Assembly: GCF_001487165.1 (NCBI RefSeq)
Contig: NZ_LN913006.1
Location: 3,006,657 to 3,070,656, forward strand
Reading direction: 5' to 3'
From: Blautia massiliensis (ex Durand et al. 2017)
Lineage (GTDB): Bacteria; Bacillota; Clostridia; Lachnospirales; Lachnospiraceae
DNA length: 64,000 bases
The position numbers were made by a program, and so were the translations under genes. Position 1 is the stretch's first letter. Each line of letters opens with the position of its first letter. Shown piece by piece: positions 29,435 through 38,366 of this stretch. The notes below the pieces were generated by a model, which was given only the letters and a program-made list of their open reading frames with translations, had not been told where the DNA came from and made no database searches.

Positions 29435-30338
29435 CGTATCAGTAACTGCAGATCCTGCGGCAGAAACAACCATGAAAAAAAGAAATACACTTACCATAGG
29501 AGACCAGCTGAAGTCTTATGCAAGACATCCTGGTGCAGGAATCCTGGCATTTCTCACACTGCTGGGAGCAGTGATCACGTTTGCACTGCTGTTCTTCCTG
29601 ATCGGCTATGTGCTTGTAAAAGGTATTCCCTATCTGAATGCAAGTCTGTTCAGCCTTACCTATACCTCAGAGAACGTTTCCCTTCTCCCGTCACTGATCA
29701 ATACCCTGATCATGACACTGGTATCTCTGGCGATTGCCGCTCCGGTAGGAATCTTTGCAGCGATCTTCCTTGTGGAATATGCAAAAAAAGGCAGCCGTTT
29801 TGTAAAGCTGATCCGTATTACCGCAGAGACACTTTCCGGTATTCCATCTATCGTATATGGTTTGTTCGGTATGCTGTTCTTTGTAACTGCACTGCACTGG
29901 GGCATGTCTCTTCTTTCCGGTGCACTGACTATGGTGATCATGGTACTTCCCCTGATCATGCGTACCGCTGAGGAAGCACTGAAATCTGTTCCGGATTCTT
30001 ACCGTGAGGCAAGCTTCGGACTTGGAGCAGGCAAGCTCCGTACTATTTTTACGATTGTACTTCCCTCCGCAGTTCCTGGAATCCTGGCAGGTGTGATCCT
30101 GGCCATCGGACGTGTGGTAGGTGAGACTGCAGCACTTCTTTATACCTCCGGTACTGTTGCGGCAGTTCCAAACAGCCTGATGGGTTCCGGACGTACCCTG
30201 GCACTTCACATGTATGTGCTTTCCAGTGAGGGACTTCATGTAAACCAGGCATCTGCAACAGCAGTAGTCATTCTGGCATTTGTACTTGTTATCAACGGAC
30301 TGTCCGGTCTGGTAGCCAGAAAAATTGCGAAAGGATAA
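29424..30338 (+). CDS. pstA: Phosphate ABC transporter permease PstA
   Basis: 304 aa, six membrane segments after a cytosolic N-terminus of about 45 residues. The permease loop reads YREASFGLGAGKLRTIFTI followed by LPSAVPGILAG. GGAGGGCGGAG precedes the start within the end of pstC. It pairs with PstC to form the channel for inorganic phosphate driven by PstB. Confidence 0.95.
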   Translation: MQTNVSVTADPAAETTMKKRNTLTIGDQLKSYARHPGAGILAFLTLLGAVITFALLFFLIGYVLVKGIPYLNASLFSLTYTSENVSLLPSLINTLIMTLVSLAIAAPVGIFAAIFLVEYAKKGSRFVKLIRITAETLSGIPSIVYGLFGMLFFVTALHWGMSLLSGALTMVIMVLPLIMRTAEEALKSVPDSYREASFGLGAGKLRTIFTIVLPSAVPGILAGVILAIGRVVGETAALLYTSGTVAAVPNSLMGSGRTLALHMYVLSSEGLHVNQASATAVVILAFVLVINGLSGLVARKIAKG

Positions 30339-30347
30339 TGATCGATC

Positions 30348-31106
30348 ATGAGTGAAAATACAAAAATTTCAATTGACAATATGAATCTCCATTACGGAAA
30401 CTTTCATGCCCTGAAGGGAATCAATATGGAGATCCCGGAAAAAGAGATCACAGCATTTATCGGACCAAGCGGCTGTGGTAAATCCACACTTCTGAAATCC
30501 TTAAACCGTATGAACGACCTTGTGGAAGGCTGTTCCATCACAGGAAAGGTAGAGCTTGACGGGGAAGATATTTACGGAGATATGGACGTGAATCTTCTGC
30601 GTAAACGTGTGGGAATGGTATTCCAGAAGCCCAATCCGTTCCCGATGAGCATTTATGATAATATTGCATACGGTCCGAGAACACACGGTATCCGTTCCAA
30701 GGCAAAGCTGGATGAGATCGTGGAAAAATCTCTCCGTGATGCGGCAATCTGGGATGAGGTCAAGGACCGCCTGAAAAAAAGTGCTCTTGGAATGTCAGGC
30801 GGACAGCAGCAGCGTCTCTGTATTGCCCGTGCCCTGGCAGTACAGCCGGAGGTACTTCTTATGGATGAGCCCACATCTGCCCTGGACCCAATCTCCACTT
30901 CCAAGATCGAGGATCTGGCAGTAGAGCTTAAAAAGGATTACACCATTGTCATGGTCACACATAACATGCAGCAGGCGACCCGTATCTCCGACAAGACAGC
31001 ATTTTTCCTTCTTGGTGAGGTTGTGGAATTTGCGGATACAGACAAGCTGTTCTCCATGCCGGCGGATAAGCGTACAGAGGATTATATTACAGGAAGGTTT
31101 GGTTGA
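30348..31106 (+). CDS. pstB: Phosphate ABC transporter ATP-binding protein PstB
   Basis: 252 aa ABC ATPase: Walker [10 protein letters not shown] (about 38-46), Q-loop [15 protein letters not shown] (the PstB-specific NPFPMSI), signature MSGGQQQR, Walker [14 protein letters not shown] and the switch His in MVTHNMQQA. All PstB hallmarks are present. AAAGGAT lies just before the start, 9 bp after pstA. Confidence 0.97.
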   Translation: MSENTKISIDNMNLHYGNFHALKGINMEIPEKEITAFIGPSGCGKSTLLKSLNRMNDLVEGCSITGKVELDGEDIYGDMDVNLLRKRVGMVFQKPNPFPMSIYDNIAYGPRTHGIRSKAKLDEIVEKSLRDAAIWDEVKDRLKKSALGMSGGQQQRLCIARALAVQPEVLLMDEPTSALDPISTSKIEDLAVELKKDYTIVMVTHNMQQATRISDKTAFFLLGEVVEFADTDKLFSMPADKRTEDYITGRFG

Positions 31107-31110
31107 TATT

Positions 31111-31794
31111 ATGTCAGAACGTTTTGTAAGACAGCTGGAAGAGCTTCACGTGGAACTGATCACCATGGGAAGTCTCTGCGAAAAAGCAATTTCACTTTCT
31201 GCCAAAGCTATTCAGGGTGAAGGCGGGATGACTCTCATTGGCAAGATCTTTGAGACGGAAAAAGAGATCGATGCACAGGAAAAAGAGATTGAAAATCTCT
31301 GCATGAAGCTTCTTCTTCATGAGCATCCGGTAGCCGGAGATCTGCGATCCATTTCCGCAGCGCTGAAGATGATCTCCGATATGGAACGCATCGGTGATCA
31401 GGCAGCAGATATTGCGGATCTGTCCAAGCATATCGAGGACAAAGCAGTTACCGGAGATATCATTAATATCCGGAAGATGGCAGAGGATACTGTCCGGATG
31501 GTTACAGAAAGCATCGATGCCTTTGTAAAGGGTGATCTTGAGCTTTGCAGAAAGGTTATTGACGATGATGATAAGGTGGACGATGCCTTCAATGATATTA
31601 AGGAAAAGCTGGCCGAGGTCCTGAATAACGGAAAGCCGGATGCAAACATCGGTCTGGATATCCTTATGGCTGCAAAATATTTCGAGCGTATCGGTGATCA
31701 CGCTGTGAACATTGCAGAGTGGGTGGAATATTCCATCACAGGAAACCACAGAAGCGGTTCCAGTCATACAGATAACTATTTTGTTGAGGAATAG
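31111..31794 (+). CDS. phoU: Phosphate signalling regulator PhoU
   Basis: 227 aa from ATG 31111 with AGGAAGG upstream; the frame stays open upstream inside pstB but that part is out-of-frame shadow. Two three-helix PhoU repeats are visible, each with the metal-site E-x-x-x-D/R-x-x-D pattern: ISDMERIGDQAADIA (about 88-102) and AKYFERIGDHAVNIAEW near residues 188-204. PhoU links Pst transport state to the PhoR kinase and keeps the regulon off when phosphate is plentiful. Confidence 0.96.
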   Translation: MSERFVRQLEELHVELITMGSLCEKAISLSAKAIQGEGGMTLIGKIFETEKEIDAQEKEIENLCMKLLLHEHPVAGDLRSISAALKMISDMERIGDQAADIADLSKHIEDKAVTGDIINIRKMAEDTVRMVTESIDAFVKGDLELCRKVIDDDDKVDDAFNDIKEKLAEVLNNGKPDANIGLDILMAAKYFERIGDHAVNIAEWVEYSITGNHRSGSSHTDNYFVEE

Positions 31795-31834
31795 AAATAA
31801 GTAAGAGCAGATTGCAAAGAGTTGCATTATTGCA

Positions 31835-31878
31835 AAAAAAAGTGCTGTGGTATTGAAAGGATATCACAGCACTTTTTA
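31835..31878 (+). terminator. Terminator after phoU
   Basis: AAGTGCTGTG / CACAGCACTT stem around an 15-nt loop, with A run before and TTTTT after. Confidence 0.9.
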
Positions 31879-31982
31879 TAATGTGATAAAATTTACAAGG
31901 ATTTAACTTTTTCCGGATAATTATTTTTACATTGCTTTTGTAAAATGCTATATAGATTTCGGAGAAAGGAAAGGGCTGAGCT

Positions 31983-33665
31983 TTGAGTAAAAAAATATTT
32001 AAGTATATCATGCTGGTTTCATCACTGATCACAGCACTGGGACTGGCATTTGTCGTGGGAATCCTTTATCACTATTTTCAGGGACAGCTGATGGGTGAGC
32101 TGAAGAAAGAAGCCGTGTATATTTCCAGAGGCGTGGAAAGTACCGGGACAGATTATCTGAAGAAGCTGAATGATGAGGATTCCAGGATTACTTATGTGGA
32201 TGAAAGTGGAAAAGTTATCTACGACAATGAGGCAAATGTGGAAAGCATGGATAATCACGGACATCGCAAGGAGATCCGTGAAGCAGAGATCAACGGAGAA
32301 GGTGCGGATGAAAGAATGTCATCCACGCTTTCCGAAAAAACAATGTATTATGCAGTACGCCTTGAAAATGGCAATGTGCTGAGAGTTTCCAGTAACCAGG
32401 CTTCTGTATGGATGCTGCTCCTGCAGCTGCTTCCGCCTTTTGCTGCAGTTCTGATACTTATGCTGCTCCTGTCCGGCGTATTTGCATCCAGGCTTTCCGG
32501 GAAGGTTGTGGAACCTCTTAATGGGCTTGATCTGGAGCATCCGGATGAGAATGATGCCTATGATGAGGTACAGCCGCTTCTTAGCAAGATCGGCAGACAG
32601 AGCCGGCAGATCCGTCTGCAGCTTGAGGCAGCCAGAAGACAGCAGAAAGAATTTTCTATTATCACGGAGAACATGCAGGAGGGACTTCTTGTGATCGACC
32701 GTTATACCATGGTACTTTCTGTCAACTCCAGTGTGGGAAAGCTTCTTAAAGTAAAGGAGGTCAAAACAGGAGAAAGTGTATATCTTCTGAACCGCTCGGA
32801 GGAGTTTCGAGGTGTCGTTGGGCAGGTCCTTGAAGGAAAGCATGAGAACAAGATCCTTCGTCTGGATGGCAGTGAGATTCAGGTGATCGCCAATCCTGTC
32901 ACAAGAGAAAATAAGACAGAGGGTGCGGTGATCCTTCTGGTGGATGTGACCGAAAAAGTAGAAAGGGAACAGCTGCGAAGAGAATTTTCCGCCAATGTTT
33001 CCCATGAACTGAAAACGCCGCTGACTTCCATTTCCGGATTTGCTGAGATCATGCAGGACGGATTTGTGAAGGATGAGGATGTGAAGGTTTTTGCAGGACG
33101 CATCTATAAGGAAGCGCAGAGACTGATCCGTCTGGTTGGGGATGTGATCCGGATCTCCCGTCTGGATGAGGGCGGATTGCCGTATCAGTGGGAAAAACTG
33201 GATCTTTACAGTCTGACTCATGATATTTTTTCTACCTTACATGAAGCTGCCGAAAAGCAGGAAGTGCATATGTATATGGAAGGCGGAAGTACAGTGCTGG
33301 ATACAGTGCCGACGATCATGGAAGAGGTTCTCTATAATGTCTGCGATAATGCTGTCAAATATAACCGCCGGGGTGGAGAGGTCTTTGTGAGACTGAAGGA
33401 TGGCGAGGATGCAGTTCGCGTGAATGTGCGGGATACAGGGATCGGTATTCCGAAGGAAGATCAGGAACGCATTTTTGAACGCTTTTATCGGGTGGACAAA
33501 AGCCATTCCAAGGAAATCGGCGGAACCGGTCTTGGCCTTTCCATTGTGAAGCACGGGGTAAAAACTCTGAACGGCAGGCTGTGGCTTAACAGTGAACCGG
33601 GACAGGGAACCGAGATCATTATGGAATTTCCGAAACATCATATGGAAAAGAAAGCAGCAGAGTGA
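31983..33665 (+). CDS. phoR: PhoR-type sensor histidine kinase
   Basis: 560 aa, apparently using TTG at 31983 as start after GGAGAAAGGAAAGG. Two membrane segments (about 8-28 and 140-165) bracket a small extracytoplasmic domain; a PAS-like domain follows (IITENMQEGLLVIDRY). HisKA has FSANVSHELKTPLTS with phospho-acceptor His341. The ATPase part has the N box (VCDNAVKYN), DTGIGIPKE and GTGLGLSIVKH. It sits about 190 bp after phoU and its terminator, so it is transcribed separately. The partner response regulator gene is not next to it, unlike most phoB-phoR pairs. ResE/WalK-like function is possible, but the location favours PhoR. Confidence 0.85.
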   Translation: MSKKIFKYIMLVSSLITALGLAFVVGILYHYFQGQLMGELKKEAVYISRGVESTGTDYLKKLNDEDSRITYVDESGKVIYDNEANVESMDNHGHRKEIREAEINGEGADERMSSTLSEKTMYYAVRLENGNVLRVSSNQASVWMLLLQLLPPFAAVLILMLLLSGVFASRLSGKVVEPLNGLDLEHPDENDAYDEVQPLLSKIGRQSRQIRLQLEAARRQQKEFSIITENMQEGLLVIDRYTMVLSVNSSVGKLLKVKEVKTGESVYLLNRSEEFRGVVGQVLEGKHENKILRLDGSEIQVIANPVTRENKTEGAVILLVDVTEKVEREQLRREFSANVSHELKTPLTSISGFAEIMQDGFVKDEDVKVFAGRIYKEAQRLIRLVGDVIRISRLDEGGLPYQWEKLDLYSLTHDIFSTLHEAAEKQEVHMYMEGGSTVLDTVPTIMEEVLYNVCDNAVKYNRRGGEVFVRLKDGEDAVRVNVRDTGIGIPKEDQERIFERFYRVDKSHSKEIGGTGLGLSIVKHGVKTLNGRLWLNSEPGQGTEIIMEFPKHHMEKKAAE

Positions 33666-33716
33666 ACATAGGTCGTGCAGCGATGATGTTCATAGGCATG
33701 CAGCAGAGTGGAAGAT
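33663..33716 (+). repeat. Repeated 3'-UTR element, copy 1
   Basis: TGAACATA...ATGTTCAT hairpin starting at the phoR stop codon, then ATGC-GCAGAG-GGAA-AT. A second copy follows the aconitase gene (52507-52570). The conserved 3' part matches at about 22 of 29 positions. Confidence 0.55.
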
Positions 33717-33752
33717 GAAAGGCCGTTCTGTTGTATGTATCTGCTGCTTTTT
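33700..33752 (+). terminator. Terminator after phoR
   Basis: GCAGCAGA (33700-33707) pairs with TCTGCTGC (33740-33747), followed by TTTTT; the loop is long (32 nt). Confidence 0.6.
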
Positions 33753-33787
33753 ATATCATAGTATATTGCTGGTTGGAGGTTGATGGT

Positions 33788-33873
33788 TTGACAGACCGGA
33801 AGGGTTATGCTATCTTATGTAATAATAATCAGAGTAAGCAACAGGAAAGCGGATGATAACGGTCCGCTTTCTG
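33788..33873 (+). promoter_or_regulatory. Promoter and leader hairpin of the CNNM/CBS gene
   Basis: TTGACA 33788-33793 and TATCTT 33811-33816, 17-bp spacer. The leader contains GAAAGCGGA / TCCGCTTTC (33845-33853 with 33863-33871), a strong hairpin about 55 nt before the start codon and not followed by a full T run. Confidence 0.6.
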
Positions 33874-33927
33874 TATTATAATTGGTTCGGGATAATTCCG
33901 GACGACTATACTGAGGGGAATAAAAAT

Positions 33928-35256
33928 ATGATACAGGCAATTGTTTTACTGGTGTTCCTGATCTTTCTGAATTCTGTTTTCGCAGGTGCGGAAATGGCGG
34001 TTCTGTCCATGAATGAAGCGAAGATGAAGGAGCTGGCAGAAGAGGGAGATCACCGGGCGCAGATTTTGATAAAGCTTACAGAACAGCCGGCACATTTTAT
34101 GACAGCGATCCGTGTAACGGTAACTACGGCAGGATTTCTGCAGAGCGCTTTTGCGGCAGAATATTTTGCACAGCCGATGACAGAGGCACTGATAAGGTCA
34201 GGGATAGATGTACCACAGAATGTTCTGAAGATCGTATGCATGATCATTGTGACCATACTGCTTTCCTATGTAAGTCTTCTGTTCGGAGAACTGGTGCCAA
34301 GACGTCTGGGAATGAAAAATCCGGATGAGCTGTCTCTGCGTCTGGCAGGACTTCTTAAGATCGCGATGATCGCAGTCTGGCCGGCTACTGCACTTCTGAC
34401 AGTAACTGCCAATGGTGTGCTGTATCTGATGGGAATCAAACCGGAAGAAAAAGAGGAGCAGGCCACAGAGGAAGAGATCCGTATGCTGCTTACAGAGGGA
34501 AATGAACAGGGCAGCATCCAGCAGGAAGAAAGCGAGATGATCCAGAATGTTTTTGACCTGGATGATACTGCGGCAGATGAGATCTGTACACACAGAAGAG
34601 ATGTGGTTGTCCTCTATATGGAAGACTCCGATGAGGAATGGGAACGGATCATCAGAGAGAACCGTCACACCTTTTATCCGGTATGCGGGGAAGATCAGGA
34701 TGATATTATCCATATTCTGGACACCAGAGATTATTTCCGCCTGGATGACAGATCCAGAGAAGCTGTTCTGCAGCATGCCTGTTATTCACCGTTTTTTGTA
34801 CCGGAATCCATGCGTGCCAACCTGATCTTCCGGGAAATGAGGGAAAAACGGGATTATTTTGCAGTAGTGCTGGATGAATACGGCTGCTTTGTGGGAATTG
34901 TCACTCTGCATGATCTTGTGGAGACACTGGTGGGAGATATTGACGACAGGACGGATCTGCCGAAGCCGGATGATATTGAGAAGACAGGAGAACATATCTG
35001 GAAAATACAGGGAGGAGCGATCCTGGATGATGTGGCAGAGGTCATAAATGTGGAGCTTCCTGTAGAAAAATATGATACCTTCAGCGGCTTTGTCTGTGGA
35101 GTCCTGGAACGTGTACCGGAGGACGGAGAACAATTCCGATGCAGCTGGAAAAACCTGGATATTGTGGTAAATCAGGTCAGAAACCATACCGTTGTGGAGG
35201 GGATCGTTCATATTCAGCCAGAGAAAAAAGTGCAGGAACAGAAAGAAGAGATCTGA
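33928..35256 (+). CDS. CNNM-type (DUF21/CBS/CorC_HlyC) membrane protein
   Basis: 442 aa from ATG 33928 (GAGGGGAA site); the longer reading from 33853 would place the leader hairpin in the coding part. Residues 1-200 are the DUF21/CNNM domain with three or four membrane helices and the motif NSVFAGAEMAVLSMNEAKM. A CBS pair follows (DTRDYFRLDD...; VVLDEYGCFVGIVTLHDLVETLVGDI). The last 80 residues are the CorC/HlyC domain (YDTFSGFVCGVLERVPEDGE). The family handles Mg2+ or other divalent cation export; older annotation as hemolysin is historical. Confidence 0.92.
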   Translation: MIQAIVLLVFLIFLNSVFAGAEMAVLSMNEAKMKELAEEGDHRAQILIKLTEQPAHFMTAIRVTVTTAGFLQSAFAAEYFAQPMTEALIRSGIDVPQNVLKIVCMIIVTILLSYVSLLFGELVPRRLGMKNPDELSLRLAGLLKIAMIAVWPATALLTVTANGVLYLMGIKPEEKEEQATEEEIRMLLTEGNEQGSIQQEESEMIQNVFDLDDTAADEICTHRRDVVVLYMEDSDEEWERIIRENRHTFYPVCGEDQDDIIHILDTRDYFRLDDRSREAVLQHACYSPFFVPESMRANLIFREMREKRDYFAVVLDEYGCFVGIVTLHDLVETLVGDIDDRTDLPKPDDIEKTGEHIWKIQGGAILDDVAEVINVELPVEKYDTFSGFVCGVLERVPEDGEQFRCSWKNLDIVVNQVRNHTVVEGIVHIQPEKKVQEQKEEI

Positions 35257-35341
35257 CAAAACCTTGTTCAGTCAGGTCATGGGACAGTTATCGGGAGGAA
35301 GATTTTTGGGGATTTATGGACATTTTCTAACATGTTGTCGC

Positions 35342-35370
35342 TTGAAAGAGTGTTATTTTTGTGACATAAT
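35342..35370 (+). promoter_or_regulatory. Promoter before the TetR-type gene
   Basis: TTGAAA 35342-35347 and CATAAT 35365-35370, 17-bp spacer. Confidence 0.6.
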
Positions 35371-35411
35371 AAGGGGATAACCCGAGGAAAGCTTGTGATG
35401 GGGGAGAGAAA

Positions 35412-35972
35412 ATGCCAGGTTTTACAAGACAGATCATACTGCATACACTGACGGAACTTATGAACGAAAAACCATTGTCCAAGATTACGGTAAAGGACAT
35501 CGTGGAACGCTGTGGAGTAAACAGGAATACATTTTACTACCATTTCAGGGATATTCCGGATGCAGTGGAAGCAATGGTAAGGGAAGAGCTGAATGACATT
35601 CTGAAGGATCAGAAAGCACCGGAATCAGTCAGCGACTGTATGGAAATTCTTGTCAATGCAGTTCAGAAGAACAAAAAAGCCATGATACATCTGTACCGTT
35701 CGATCCAGAGGGATGTATTTGCCGATTATCTGGACCATGCCGCAGAGCGTGTGGTGGAGGAGCTGGTCAGCAGGGCGGTTGAAGACTTTGAAATGGATCA
35801 GGAAGATATGCATCTTATAAGCCGGTATTATAAATGTGTATTTGTGGGAGTGATCCTGGACTGGCTGCGGCATGATATGGATTATGATATCCTGTCAGAT
35901 ATGCATAAGCTGGAGTATATTTACGAGAAGAGCCTTGAGAGTCAGTACAAAAATCTGAAAGAAAAGCTATGA
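35412..35972 (+). CDS. TetR/AcrR-family transcriptional regulator
   Basis: 186 aa. The N-terminal helix-turn-helix is clear: TRQIILHTLTELMNEKPLSKITVKDIVERC, recognition helix VNRNTFYYHFRDIPDAV. The C-terminal ligand and dimer domain resembles the DhaS/TetR_C_8 class found in clostridia. It is followed by a terminator and then by the DUF308 and radical SAM genes, which it may control; that link rests only on adjacency. GGGGGAGAG precedes the start. Confidence 0.88.
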   Translation: MPGFTRQIILHTLTELMNEKPLSKITVKDIVERCGVNRNTFYYHFRDIPDAVEAMVREELNDILKDQKAPESVSDCMEILVNAVQKNKKAMIHLYRSIQRDVFADYLDHAAERVVEELVSRAVEDFEMDQEDMHLISRYYKCVFVGVILDWLRHDMDYDILSDMHKLEYIYEKSLESQYKNLKEKL

Positions 35973-36060
35973 TTTCAACTAAATGAAGATTAAAAATATC
36001 CATTTAGTGTAAAACAGGAATGTCCTCGAATATTATTAAGGTATAGAAACGGTTAATTTT

Positions 36061-36097
36061 GAGCTGGTGTCTGAAATTTAGGCACTGGCTCTTTTTT
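36061..36097 (+). terminator. Terminator after the TetR-type gene
   Basis: GAGC..GTG.CT / AG.CAC..GCTC stem with a GAAATTT loop and TTTTTT tail. Confidence 0.7.
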
Positions 36098-36172
36098 GTC
36101 TGTTTTTTTAAACGACACAGGGATGTATAATTCAGTACAATAAATGAGAAAAAATTATCAAGGAGGGAACGT

Positions 36173-36727
36173 ATGGATGACCTGAAACAGCTGAAGCTTG
36201 TAAAAAACATCTACATCGTCATGTCATTACTGTTCTGTGTGCTGGGTATTTTTCTGATGGCAAGGCCCAAAAGCTCTGTAAAAATGCTGTGCGTGCTCAT
36301 GGGAATCATGCTGATTCTGTACGGAGCTATTAAGATCAGCGGATATTTCACGAGAGATGCTTTCTGTCTGGCATTTCAGTTTGATCTGGCTTTCGGGATC
36401 CTGCTGATGGCAGTGGGAGTGATCCTGATAGCCAGAAAAAATTTCGCAGTGGATCTTATTTTTTCCGTGTTCGGAATTCTGATCCTGGCAGATGCCCTGT
36501 TTAAGATCCAGATGTCTGTAGATGCGAAGAGATTCGGTCTGGCGTTGTGGTGGCAGATCCTGCTGATCGCACTGGTCACCGGAGTGATCGGAGTTCTGGT
36601 TTTTATCAGACCATTTGAAGCAGCAGCTATGATGATGGTGTTGGTAGGATTTTCCATTTTACTGGAAGGGATCCTCAATCTATGGGTCGGGATCCTGACG
36701 ATCAAGATCATCAAGAGTCGGCTTTAA
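36173..36727 (+). CDS. DUF308/HdeD-like membrane protein
   Basis: 184 aa, six hydrophobic segments arranged in pairs: VMSLLFCVLGIFLMARP, VLMGIMLILYGAIKISG, FGILLMAVGVILIARK, FSVFGILILADALFKI, LLIALVTGVIGVLVFIRP, MMVLVGFSILLEGILNLW. This is the HdeD/DUF308 pattern with repeated FxGIxLI and small-residue turns. The role of the family outside enteric acid resistance is unknown. AAGGAGGG is present. It lies 56 bp before a radical SAM gene on the same strand, suggesting a pair. Confidence 0.85.
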   Translation: MDDLKQLKLVKNIYIVMSLLFCVLGIFLMARPKSSVKMLCVLMGIMLILYGAIKISGYFTRDAFCLAFQFDLAFGILLMAVGVILIARKNFAVDLIFSVFGILILADALFKIQMSVDAKRFGLALWWQILLIALVTGVIGVLVFIRPFEAAAMMMVLVGFSILLEGILNLWVGILTIKIIKSRL

Positions 36728-36783
36728 ACATAAACATAAAAATAACCAATCACTTTAGATAATAACATAGGAGGAAATAGAGT

Positions 36784-38160
36784 ATGGGAATCGTAGACAA
36801 AGCAAAACAGGCAGCGATCGCAGCTACCGTAACAAAAGCACTGGATTATCTTGAGAAGGATCCGGAGACAAACATACCGAAGATCATGGAAATGGTTGAT
36901 AAAGTAACACCGGATGGCTGGTATGCAGGACAGAGAAATGCGATCCGTCACTCCATCGAGGCAAAGGACAACTGGTATCAGCTGATCCTTCGTATGTATC
37001 AGCTGGATGCAGGCGTACGCCAGACATTTTTCCGCAACTTTATTGTAAATGCCAGTCTTAAGGGAAGCGCAACGCAGGAAAAGGTATCAGAAGAGAATGA
37101 CTGCAATGTACCGTGGGCAATTCTTCTTGATCCTACCAGCGCATGTAACCTTCATTGCACAGGATGCTGGGCAGCAGAGTATGGACACAAGCTGAACCTG
37201 GATTTTGAGACCATCGATTCTATCGTAAAACAGGGTAAAGAACTGGGAACCTATATGTACATCTACACAGGCGGTGAGCCACTGGTCCGCAAAAAGGATC
37301 TCATTAAGATCTGTGAGATGAATCCGGACTGCGAGTTCCTTTCCTTCACAAACGGAACTCTTATTGACGAAGAATTCTGTCAGGAAATGCTCCGTGTGAA
37401 AAACTTCGTTCCGGCTATCAGCCTTGAGGGAACAGAGGCAACTACAGACGGACGTCGTGGAGATGGCGTATACCAGAAGGTTATGCATGCCATGGAGCTT
37501 CTGAAGAGCCACGGACTTCCGTTCGGTGTTTCCACATGTTACACATCCGCAAACGTAGATGCAGTAAGCAGTGAGGAGTATTTTGATCATCTGATCGAGT
37601 GCGGAGCTTATTTTGCATGGTTCTTCCACTATATGCCGGTTGGAAATGATGCAGCAGCAGATCTCCTTCCCACACCGGAGCAGAGAATCAAAATGTACGA
37701 CAGTGTCCGCAGATTCCGTGCCACAAAATCTCTCTTCACTATGGACTTCCAGAACGATGCAGAGTATGTAGGCGGATGTATCGCAGGTGGTCGTCGTTAC
37801 CTCCATATCAATGCAAACGGAGACGTGGATCCTTGCGTATTCATTCATTTCTCCAATGCGAACATTAAAGAATGTACACTCCTTGAGGCGCTGAAGAGCC
37901 CGATCTTTATGGAATATCACAAGGGTCAGCCGTTCAACAAAAATATGCTTCGTCCATGTCCGATGCTTGAAAATCCTGAGCTTCTCCGCAAGATGGTTGA
38001 GCGTGCAGGAGCGAAATCTACAGATCTTCAGTCTCCGGAGACAGCGGAGCATCTCTGCGCAAAATGTGATCACTATGCAGAGGTATGGAAGAAACAGGCA
38101 GATGAGCTCTGGAGTGAGAGCCAGGCGAAAAAAGCTGCAAAAAAATCAACAACTTGTTAA
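36784..38160 (+). CDS. Radical SAM protein of unknown substrate
   Basis: 458 aa. The 4Fe-4S motif is CNLHCTGC (Cys121, Cys125, Cys128), the CxxxCxxC of radical SAM enzymes, followed by YTGGEPLV (GGE motif for SAM binding). A C-terminal Cys-rich part (VGGCIAGGRRYLHINANGDVDPCVF, then CPM and CAKCDHY) resembles a SPASM/twitch auxiliary cluster region. An N-terminal helical domain of about 110 residues precedes the barrel. The protein ends in Lys-rich sequence and a terminal Cys. Many gut Lachnospiraceae carry such a protein; it looks closest to HpnH-like/SPASM proteins, but the substrate is not known. TAGGAGGAAA precedes the start. Confidence 0.85.
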   Translation: MGIVDKAKQAAIAATVTKALDYLEKDPETNIPKIMEMVDKVTPDGWYAGQRNAIRHSIEAKDNWYQLILRMYQLDAGVRQTFFRNFIVNASLKGSATQEKVSEENDCNVPWAILLDPTSACNLHCTGCWAAEYGHKLNLDFETIDSIVKQGKELGTYMYIYTGGEPLVRKKDLIKICEMNPDCEFLSFTNGTLIDEEFCQEMLRVKNFVPAISLEGTEATTDGRRGDGVYQKVMHAMELLKSHGLPFGVSTCYTSANVDAVSSEEYFDHLIECGAYFAWFFHYMPVGNDAAADLLPTPEQRIKMYDSVRRFRATKSLFTMDFQNDAEYVGGCIAGGRRYLHINANGDVDPCVFIHFSNANIKECTLLEALKSPIFMEYHKGQPFNKNMLRPCPMLENPELLRKMVERAGAKSTDLQSPETAEHLCAKCDHYAEVWKKQADELWSESQAKKAAKKSTTC

Positions 38161-38167
38161 TTAACAC

Positions 38168-38196
38168 TTGATATAGATGTTGGGATACTGTATAAT
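38168..38196 (+). promoter_or_regulatory. Promoter of the NCS2 permease gene
   Basis: TTGATA 38168-38173 and TATAAT 38191-38196 with a 17-bp spacer, 160 bp before the start codon. Confidence 0.8.
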
Positions 38197-38197
38197 G

Positions 38198-38324
38198 AAC
38201 CCGTTTTTCAGGAGTCTGAAATAACAGTTCAGATAAGAGTGTCGAAACAGAAGAGACACGATACGTGTACTGACAGATAACAGGGCGGTTATATTCAGCA
38301 GTGGGTATAACTGCCTTCTTTTTT
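38198..38324 (+). promoter_or_regulatory. Structured leader with intrinsic terminator (candidate riboswitch or attenuator)
   Basis: The leader folds into TTTCAG/CTGAAA (38206-38223), GTGTC/GACAC (around 38240-38260) and possibly an outer CCC/GGG closing helix, then a strong terminator GGCGGTTATA / TATAACTGCC + TTCTTTTTT at 38283-38324. The GGG of the outer helix is the 5' edge of the terminator, so the two folds would exclude each other. It does not match the guanine-type purine riboswitch or a PyrR site. The ligand is unknown; a nucleobase is the obvious guess. Confidence 0.6.
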
Positions 38325-38366
38325 ATGTTATCGTCAGGACATAGGGAAAGAAAGGATGGATTCATT

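Noticed and set aside
38198..38324. Guanine-type purine riboswitch before the NCS2 gene
   Set aside because: The three-way junction core residues and the loop-loop partners of that class are not present.
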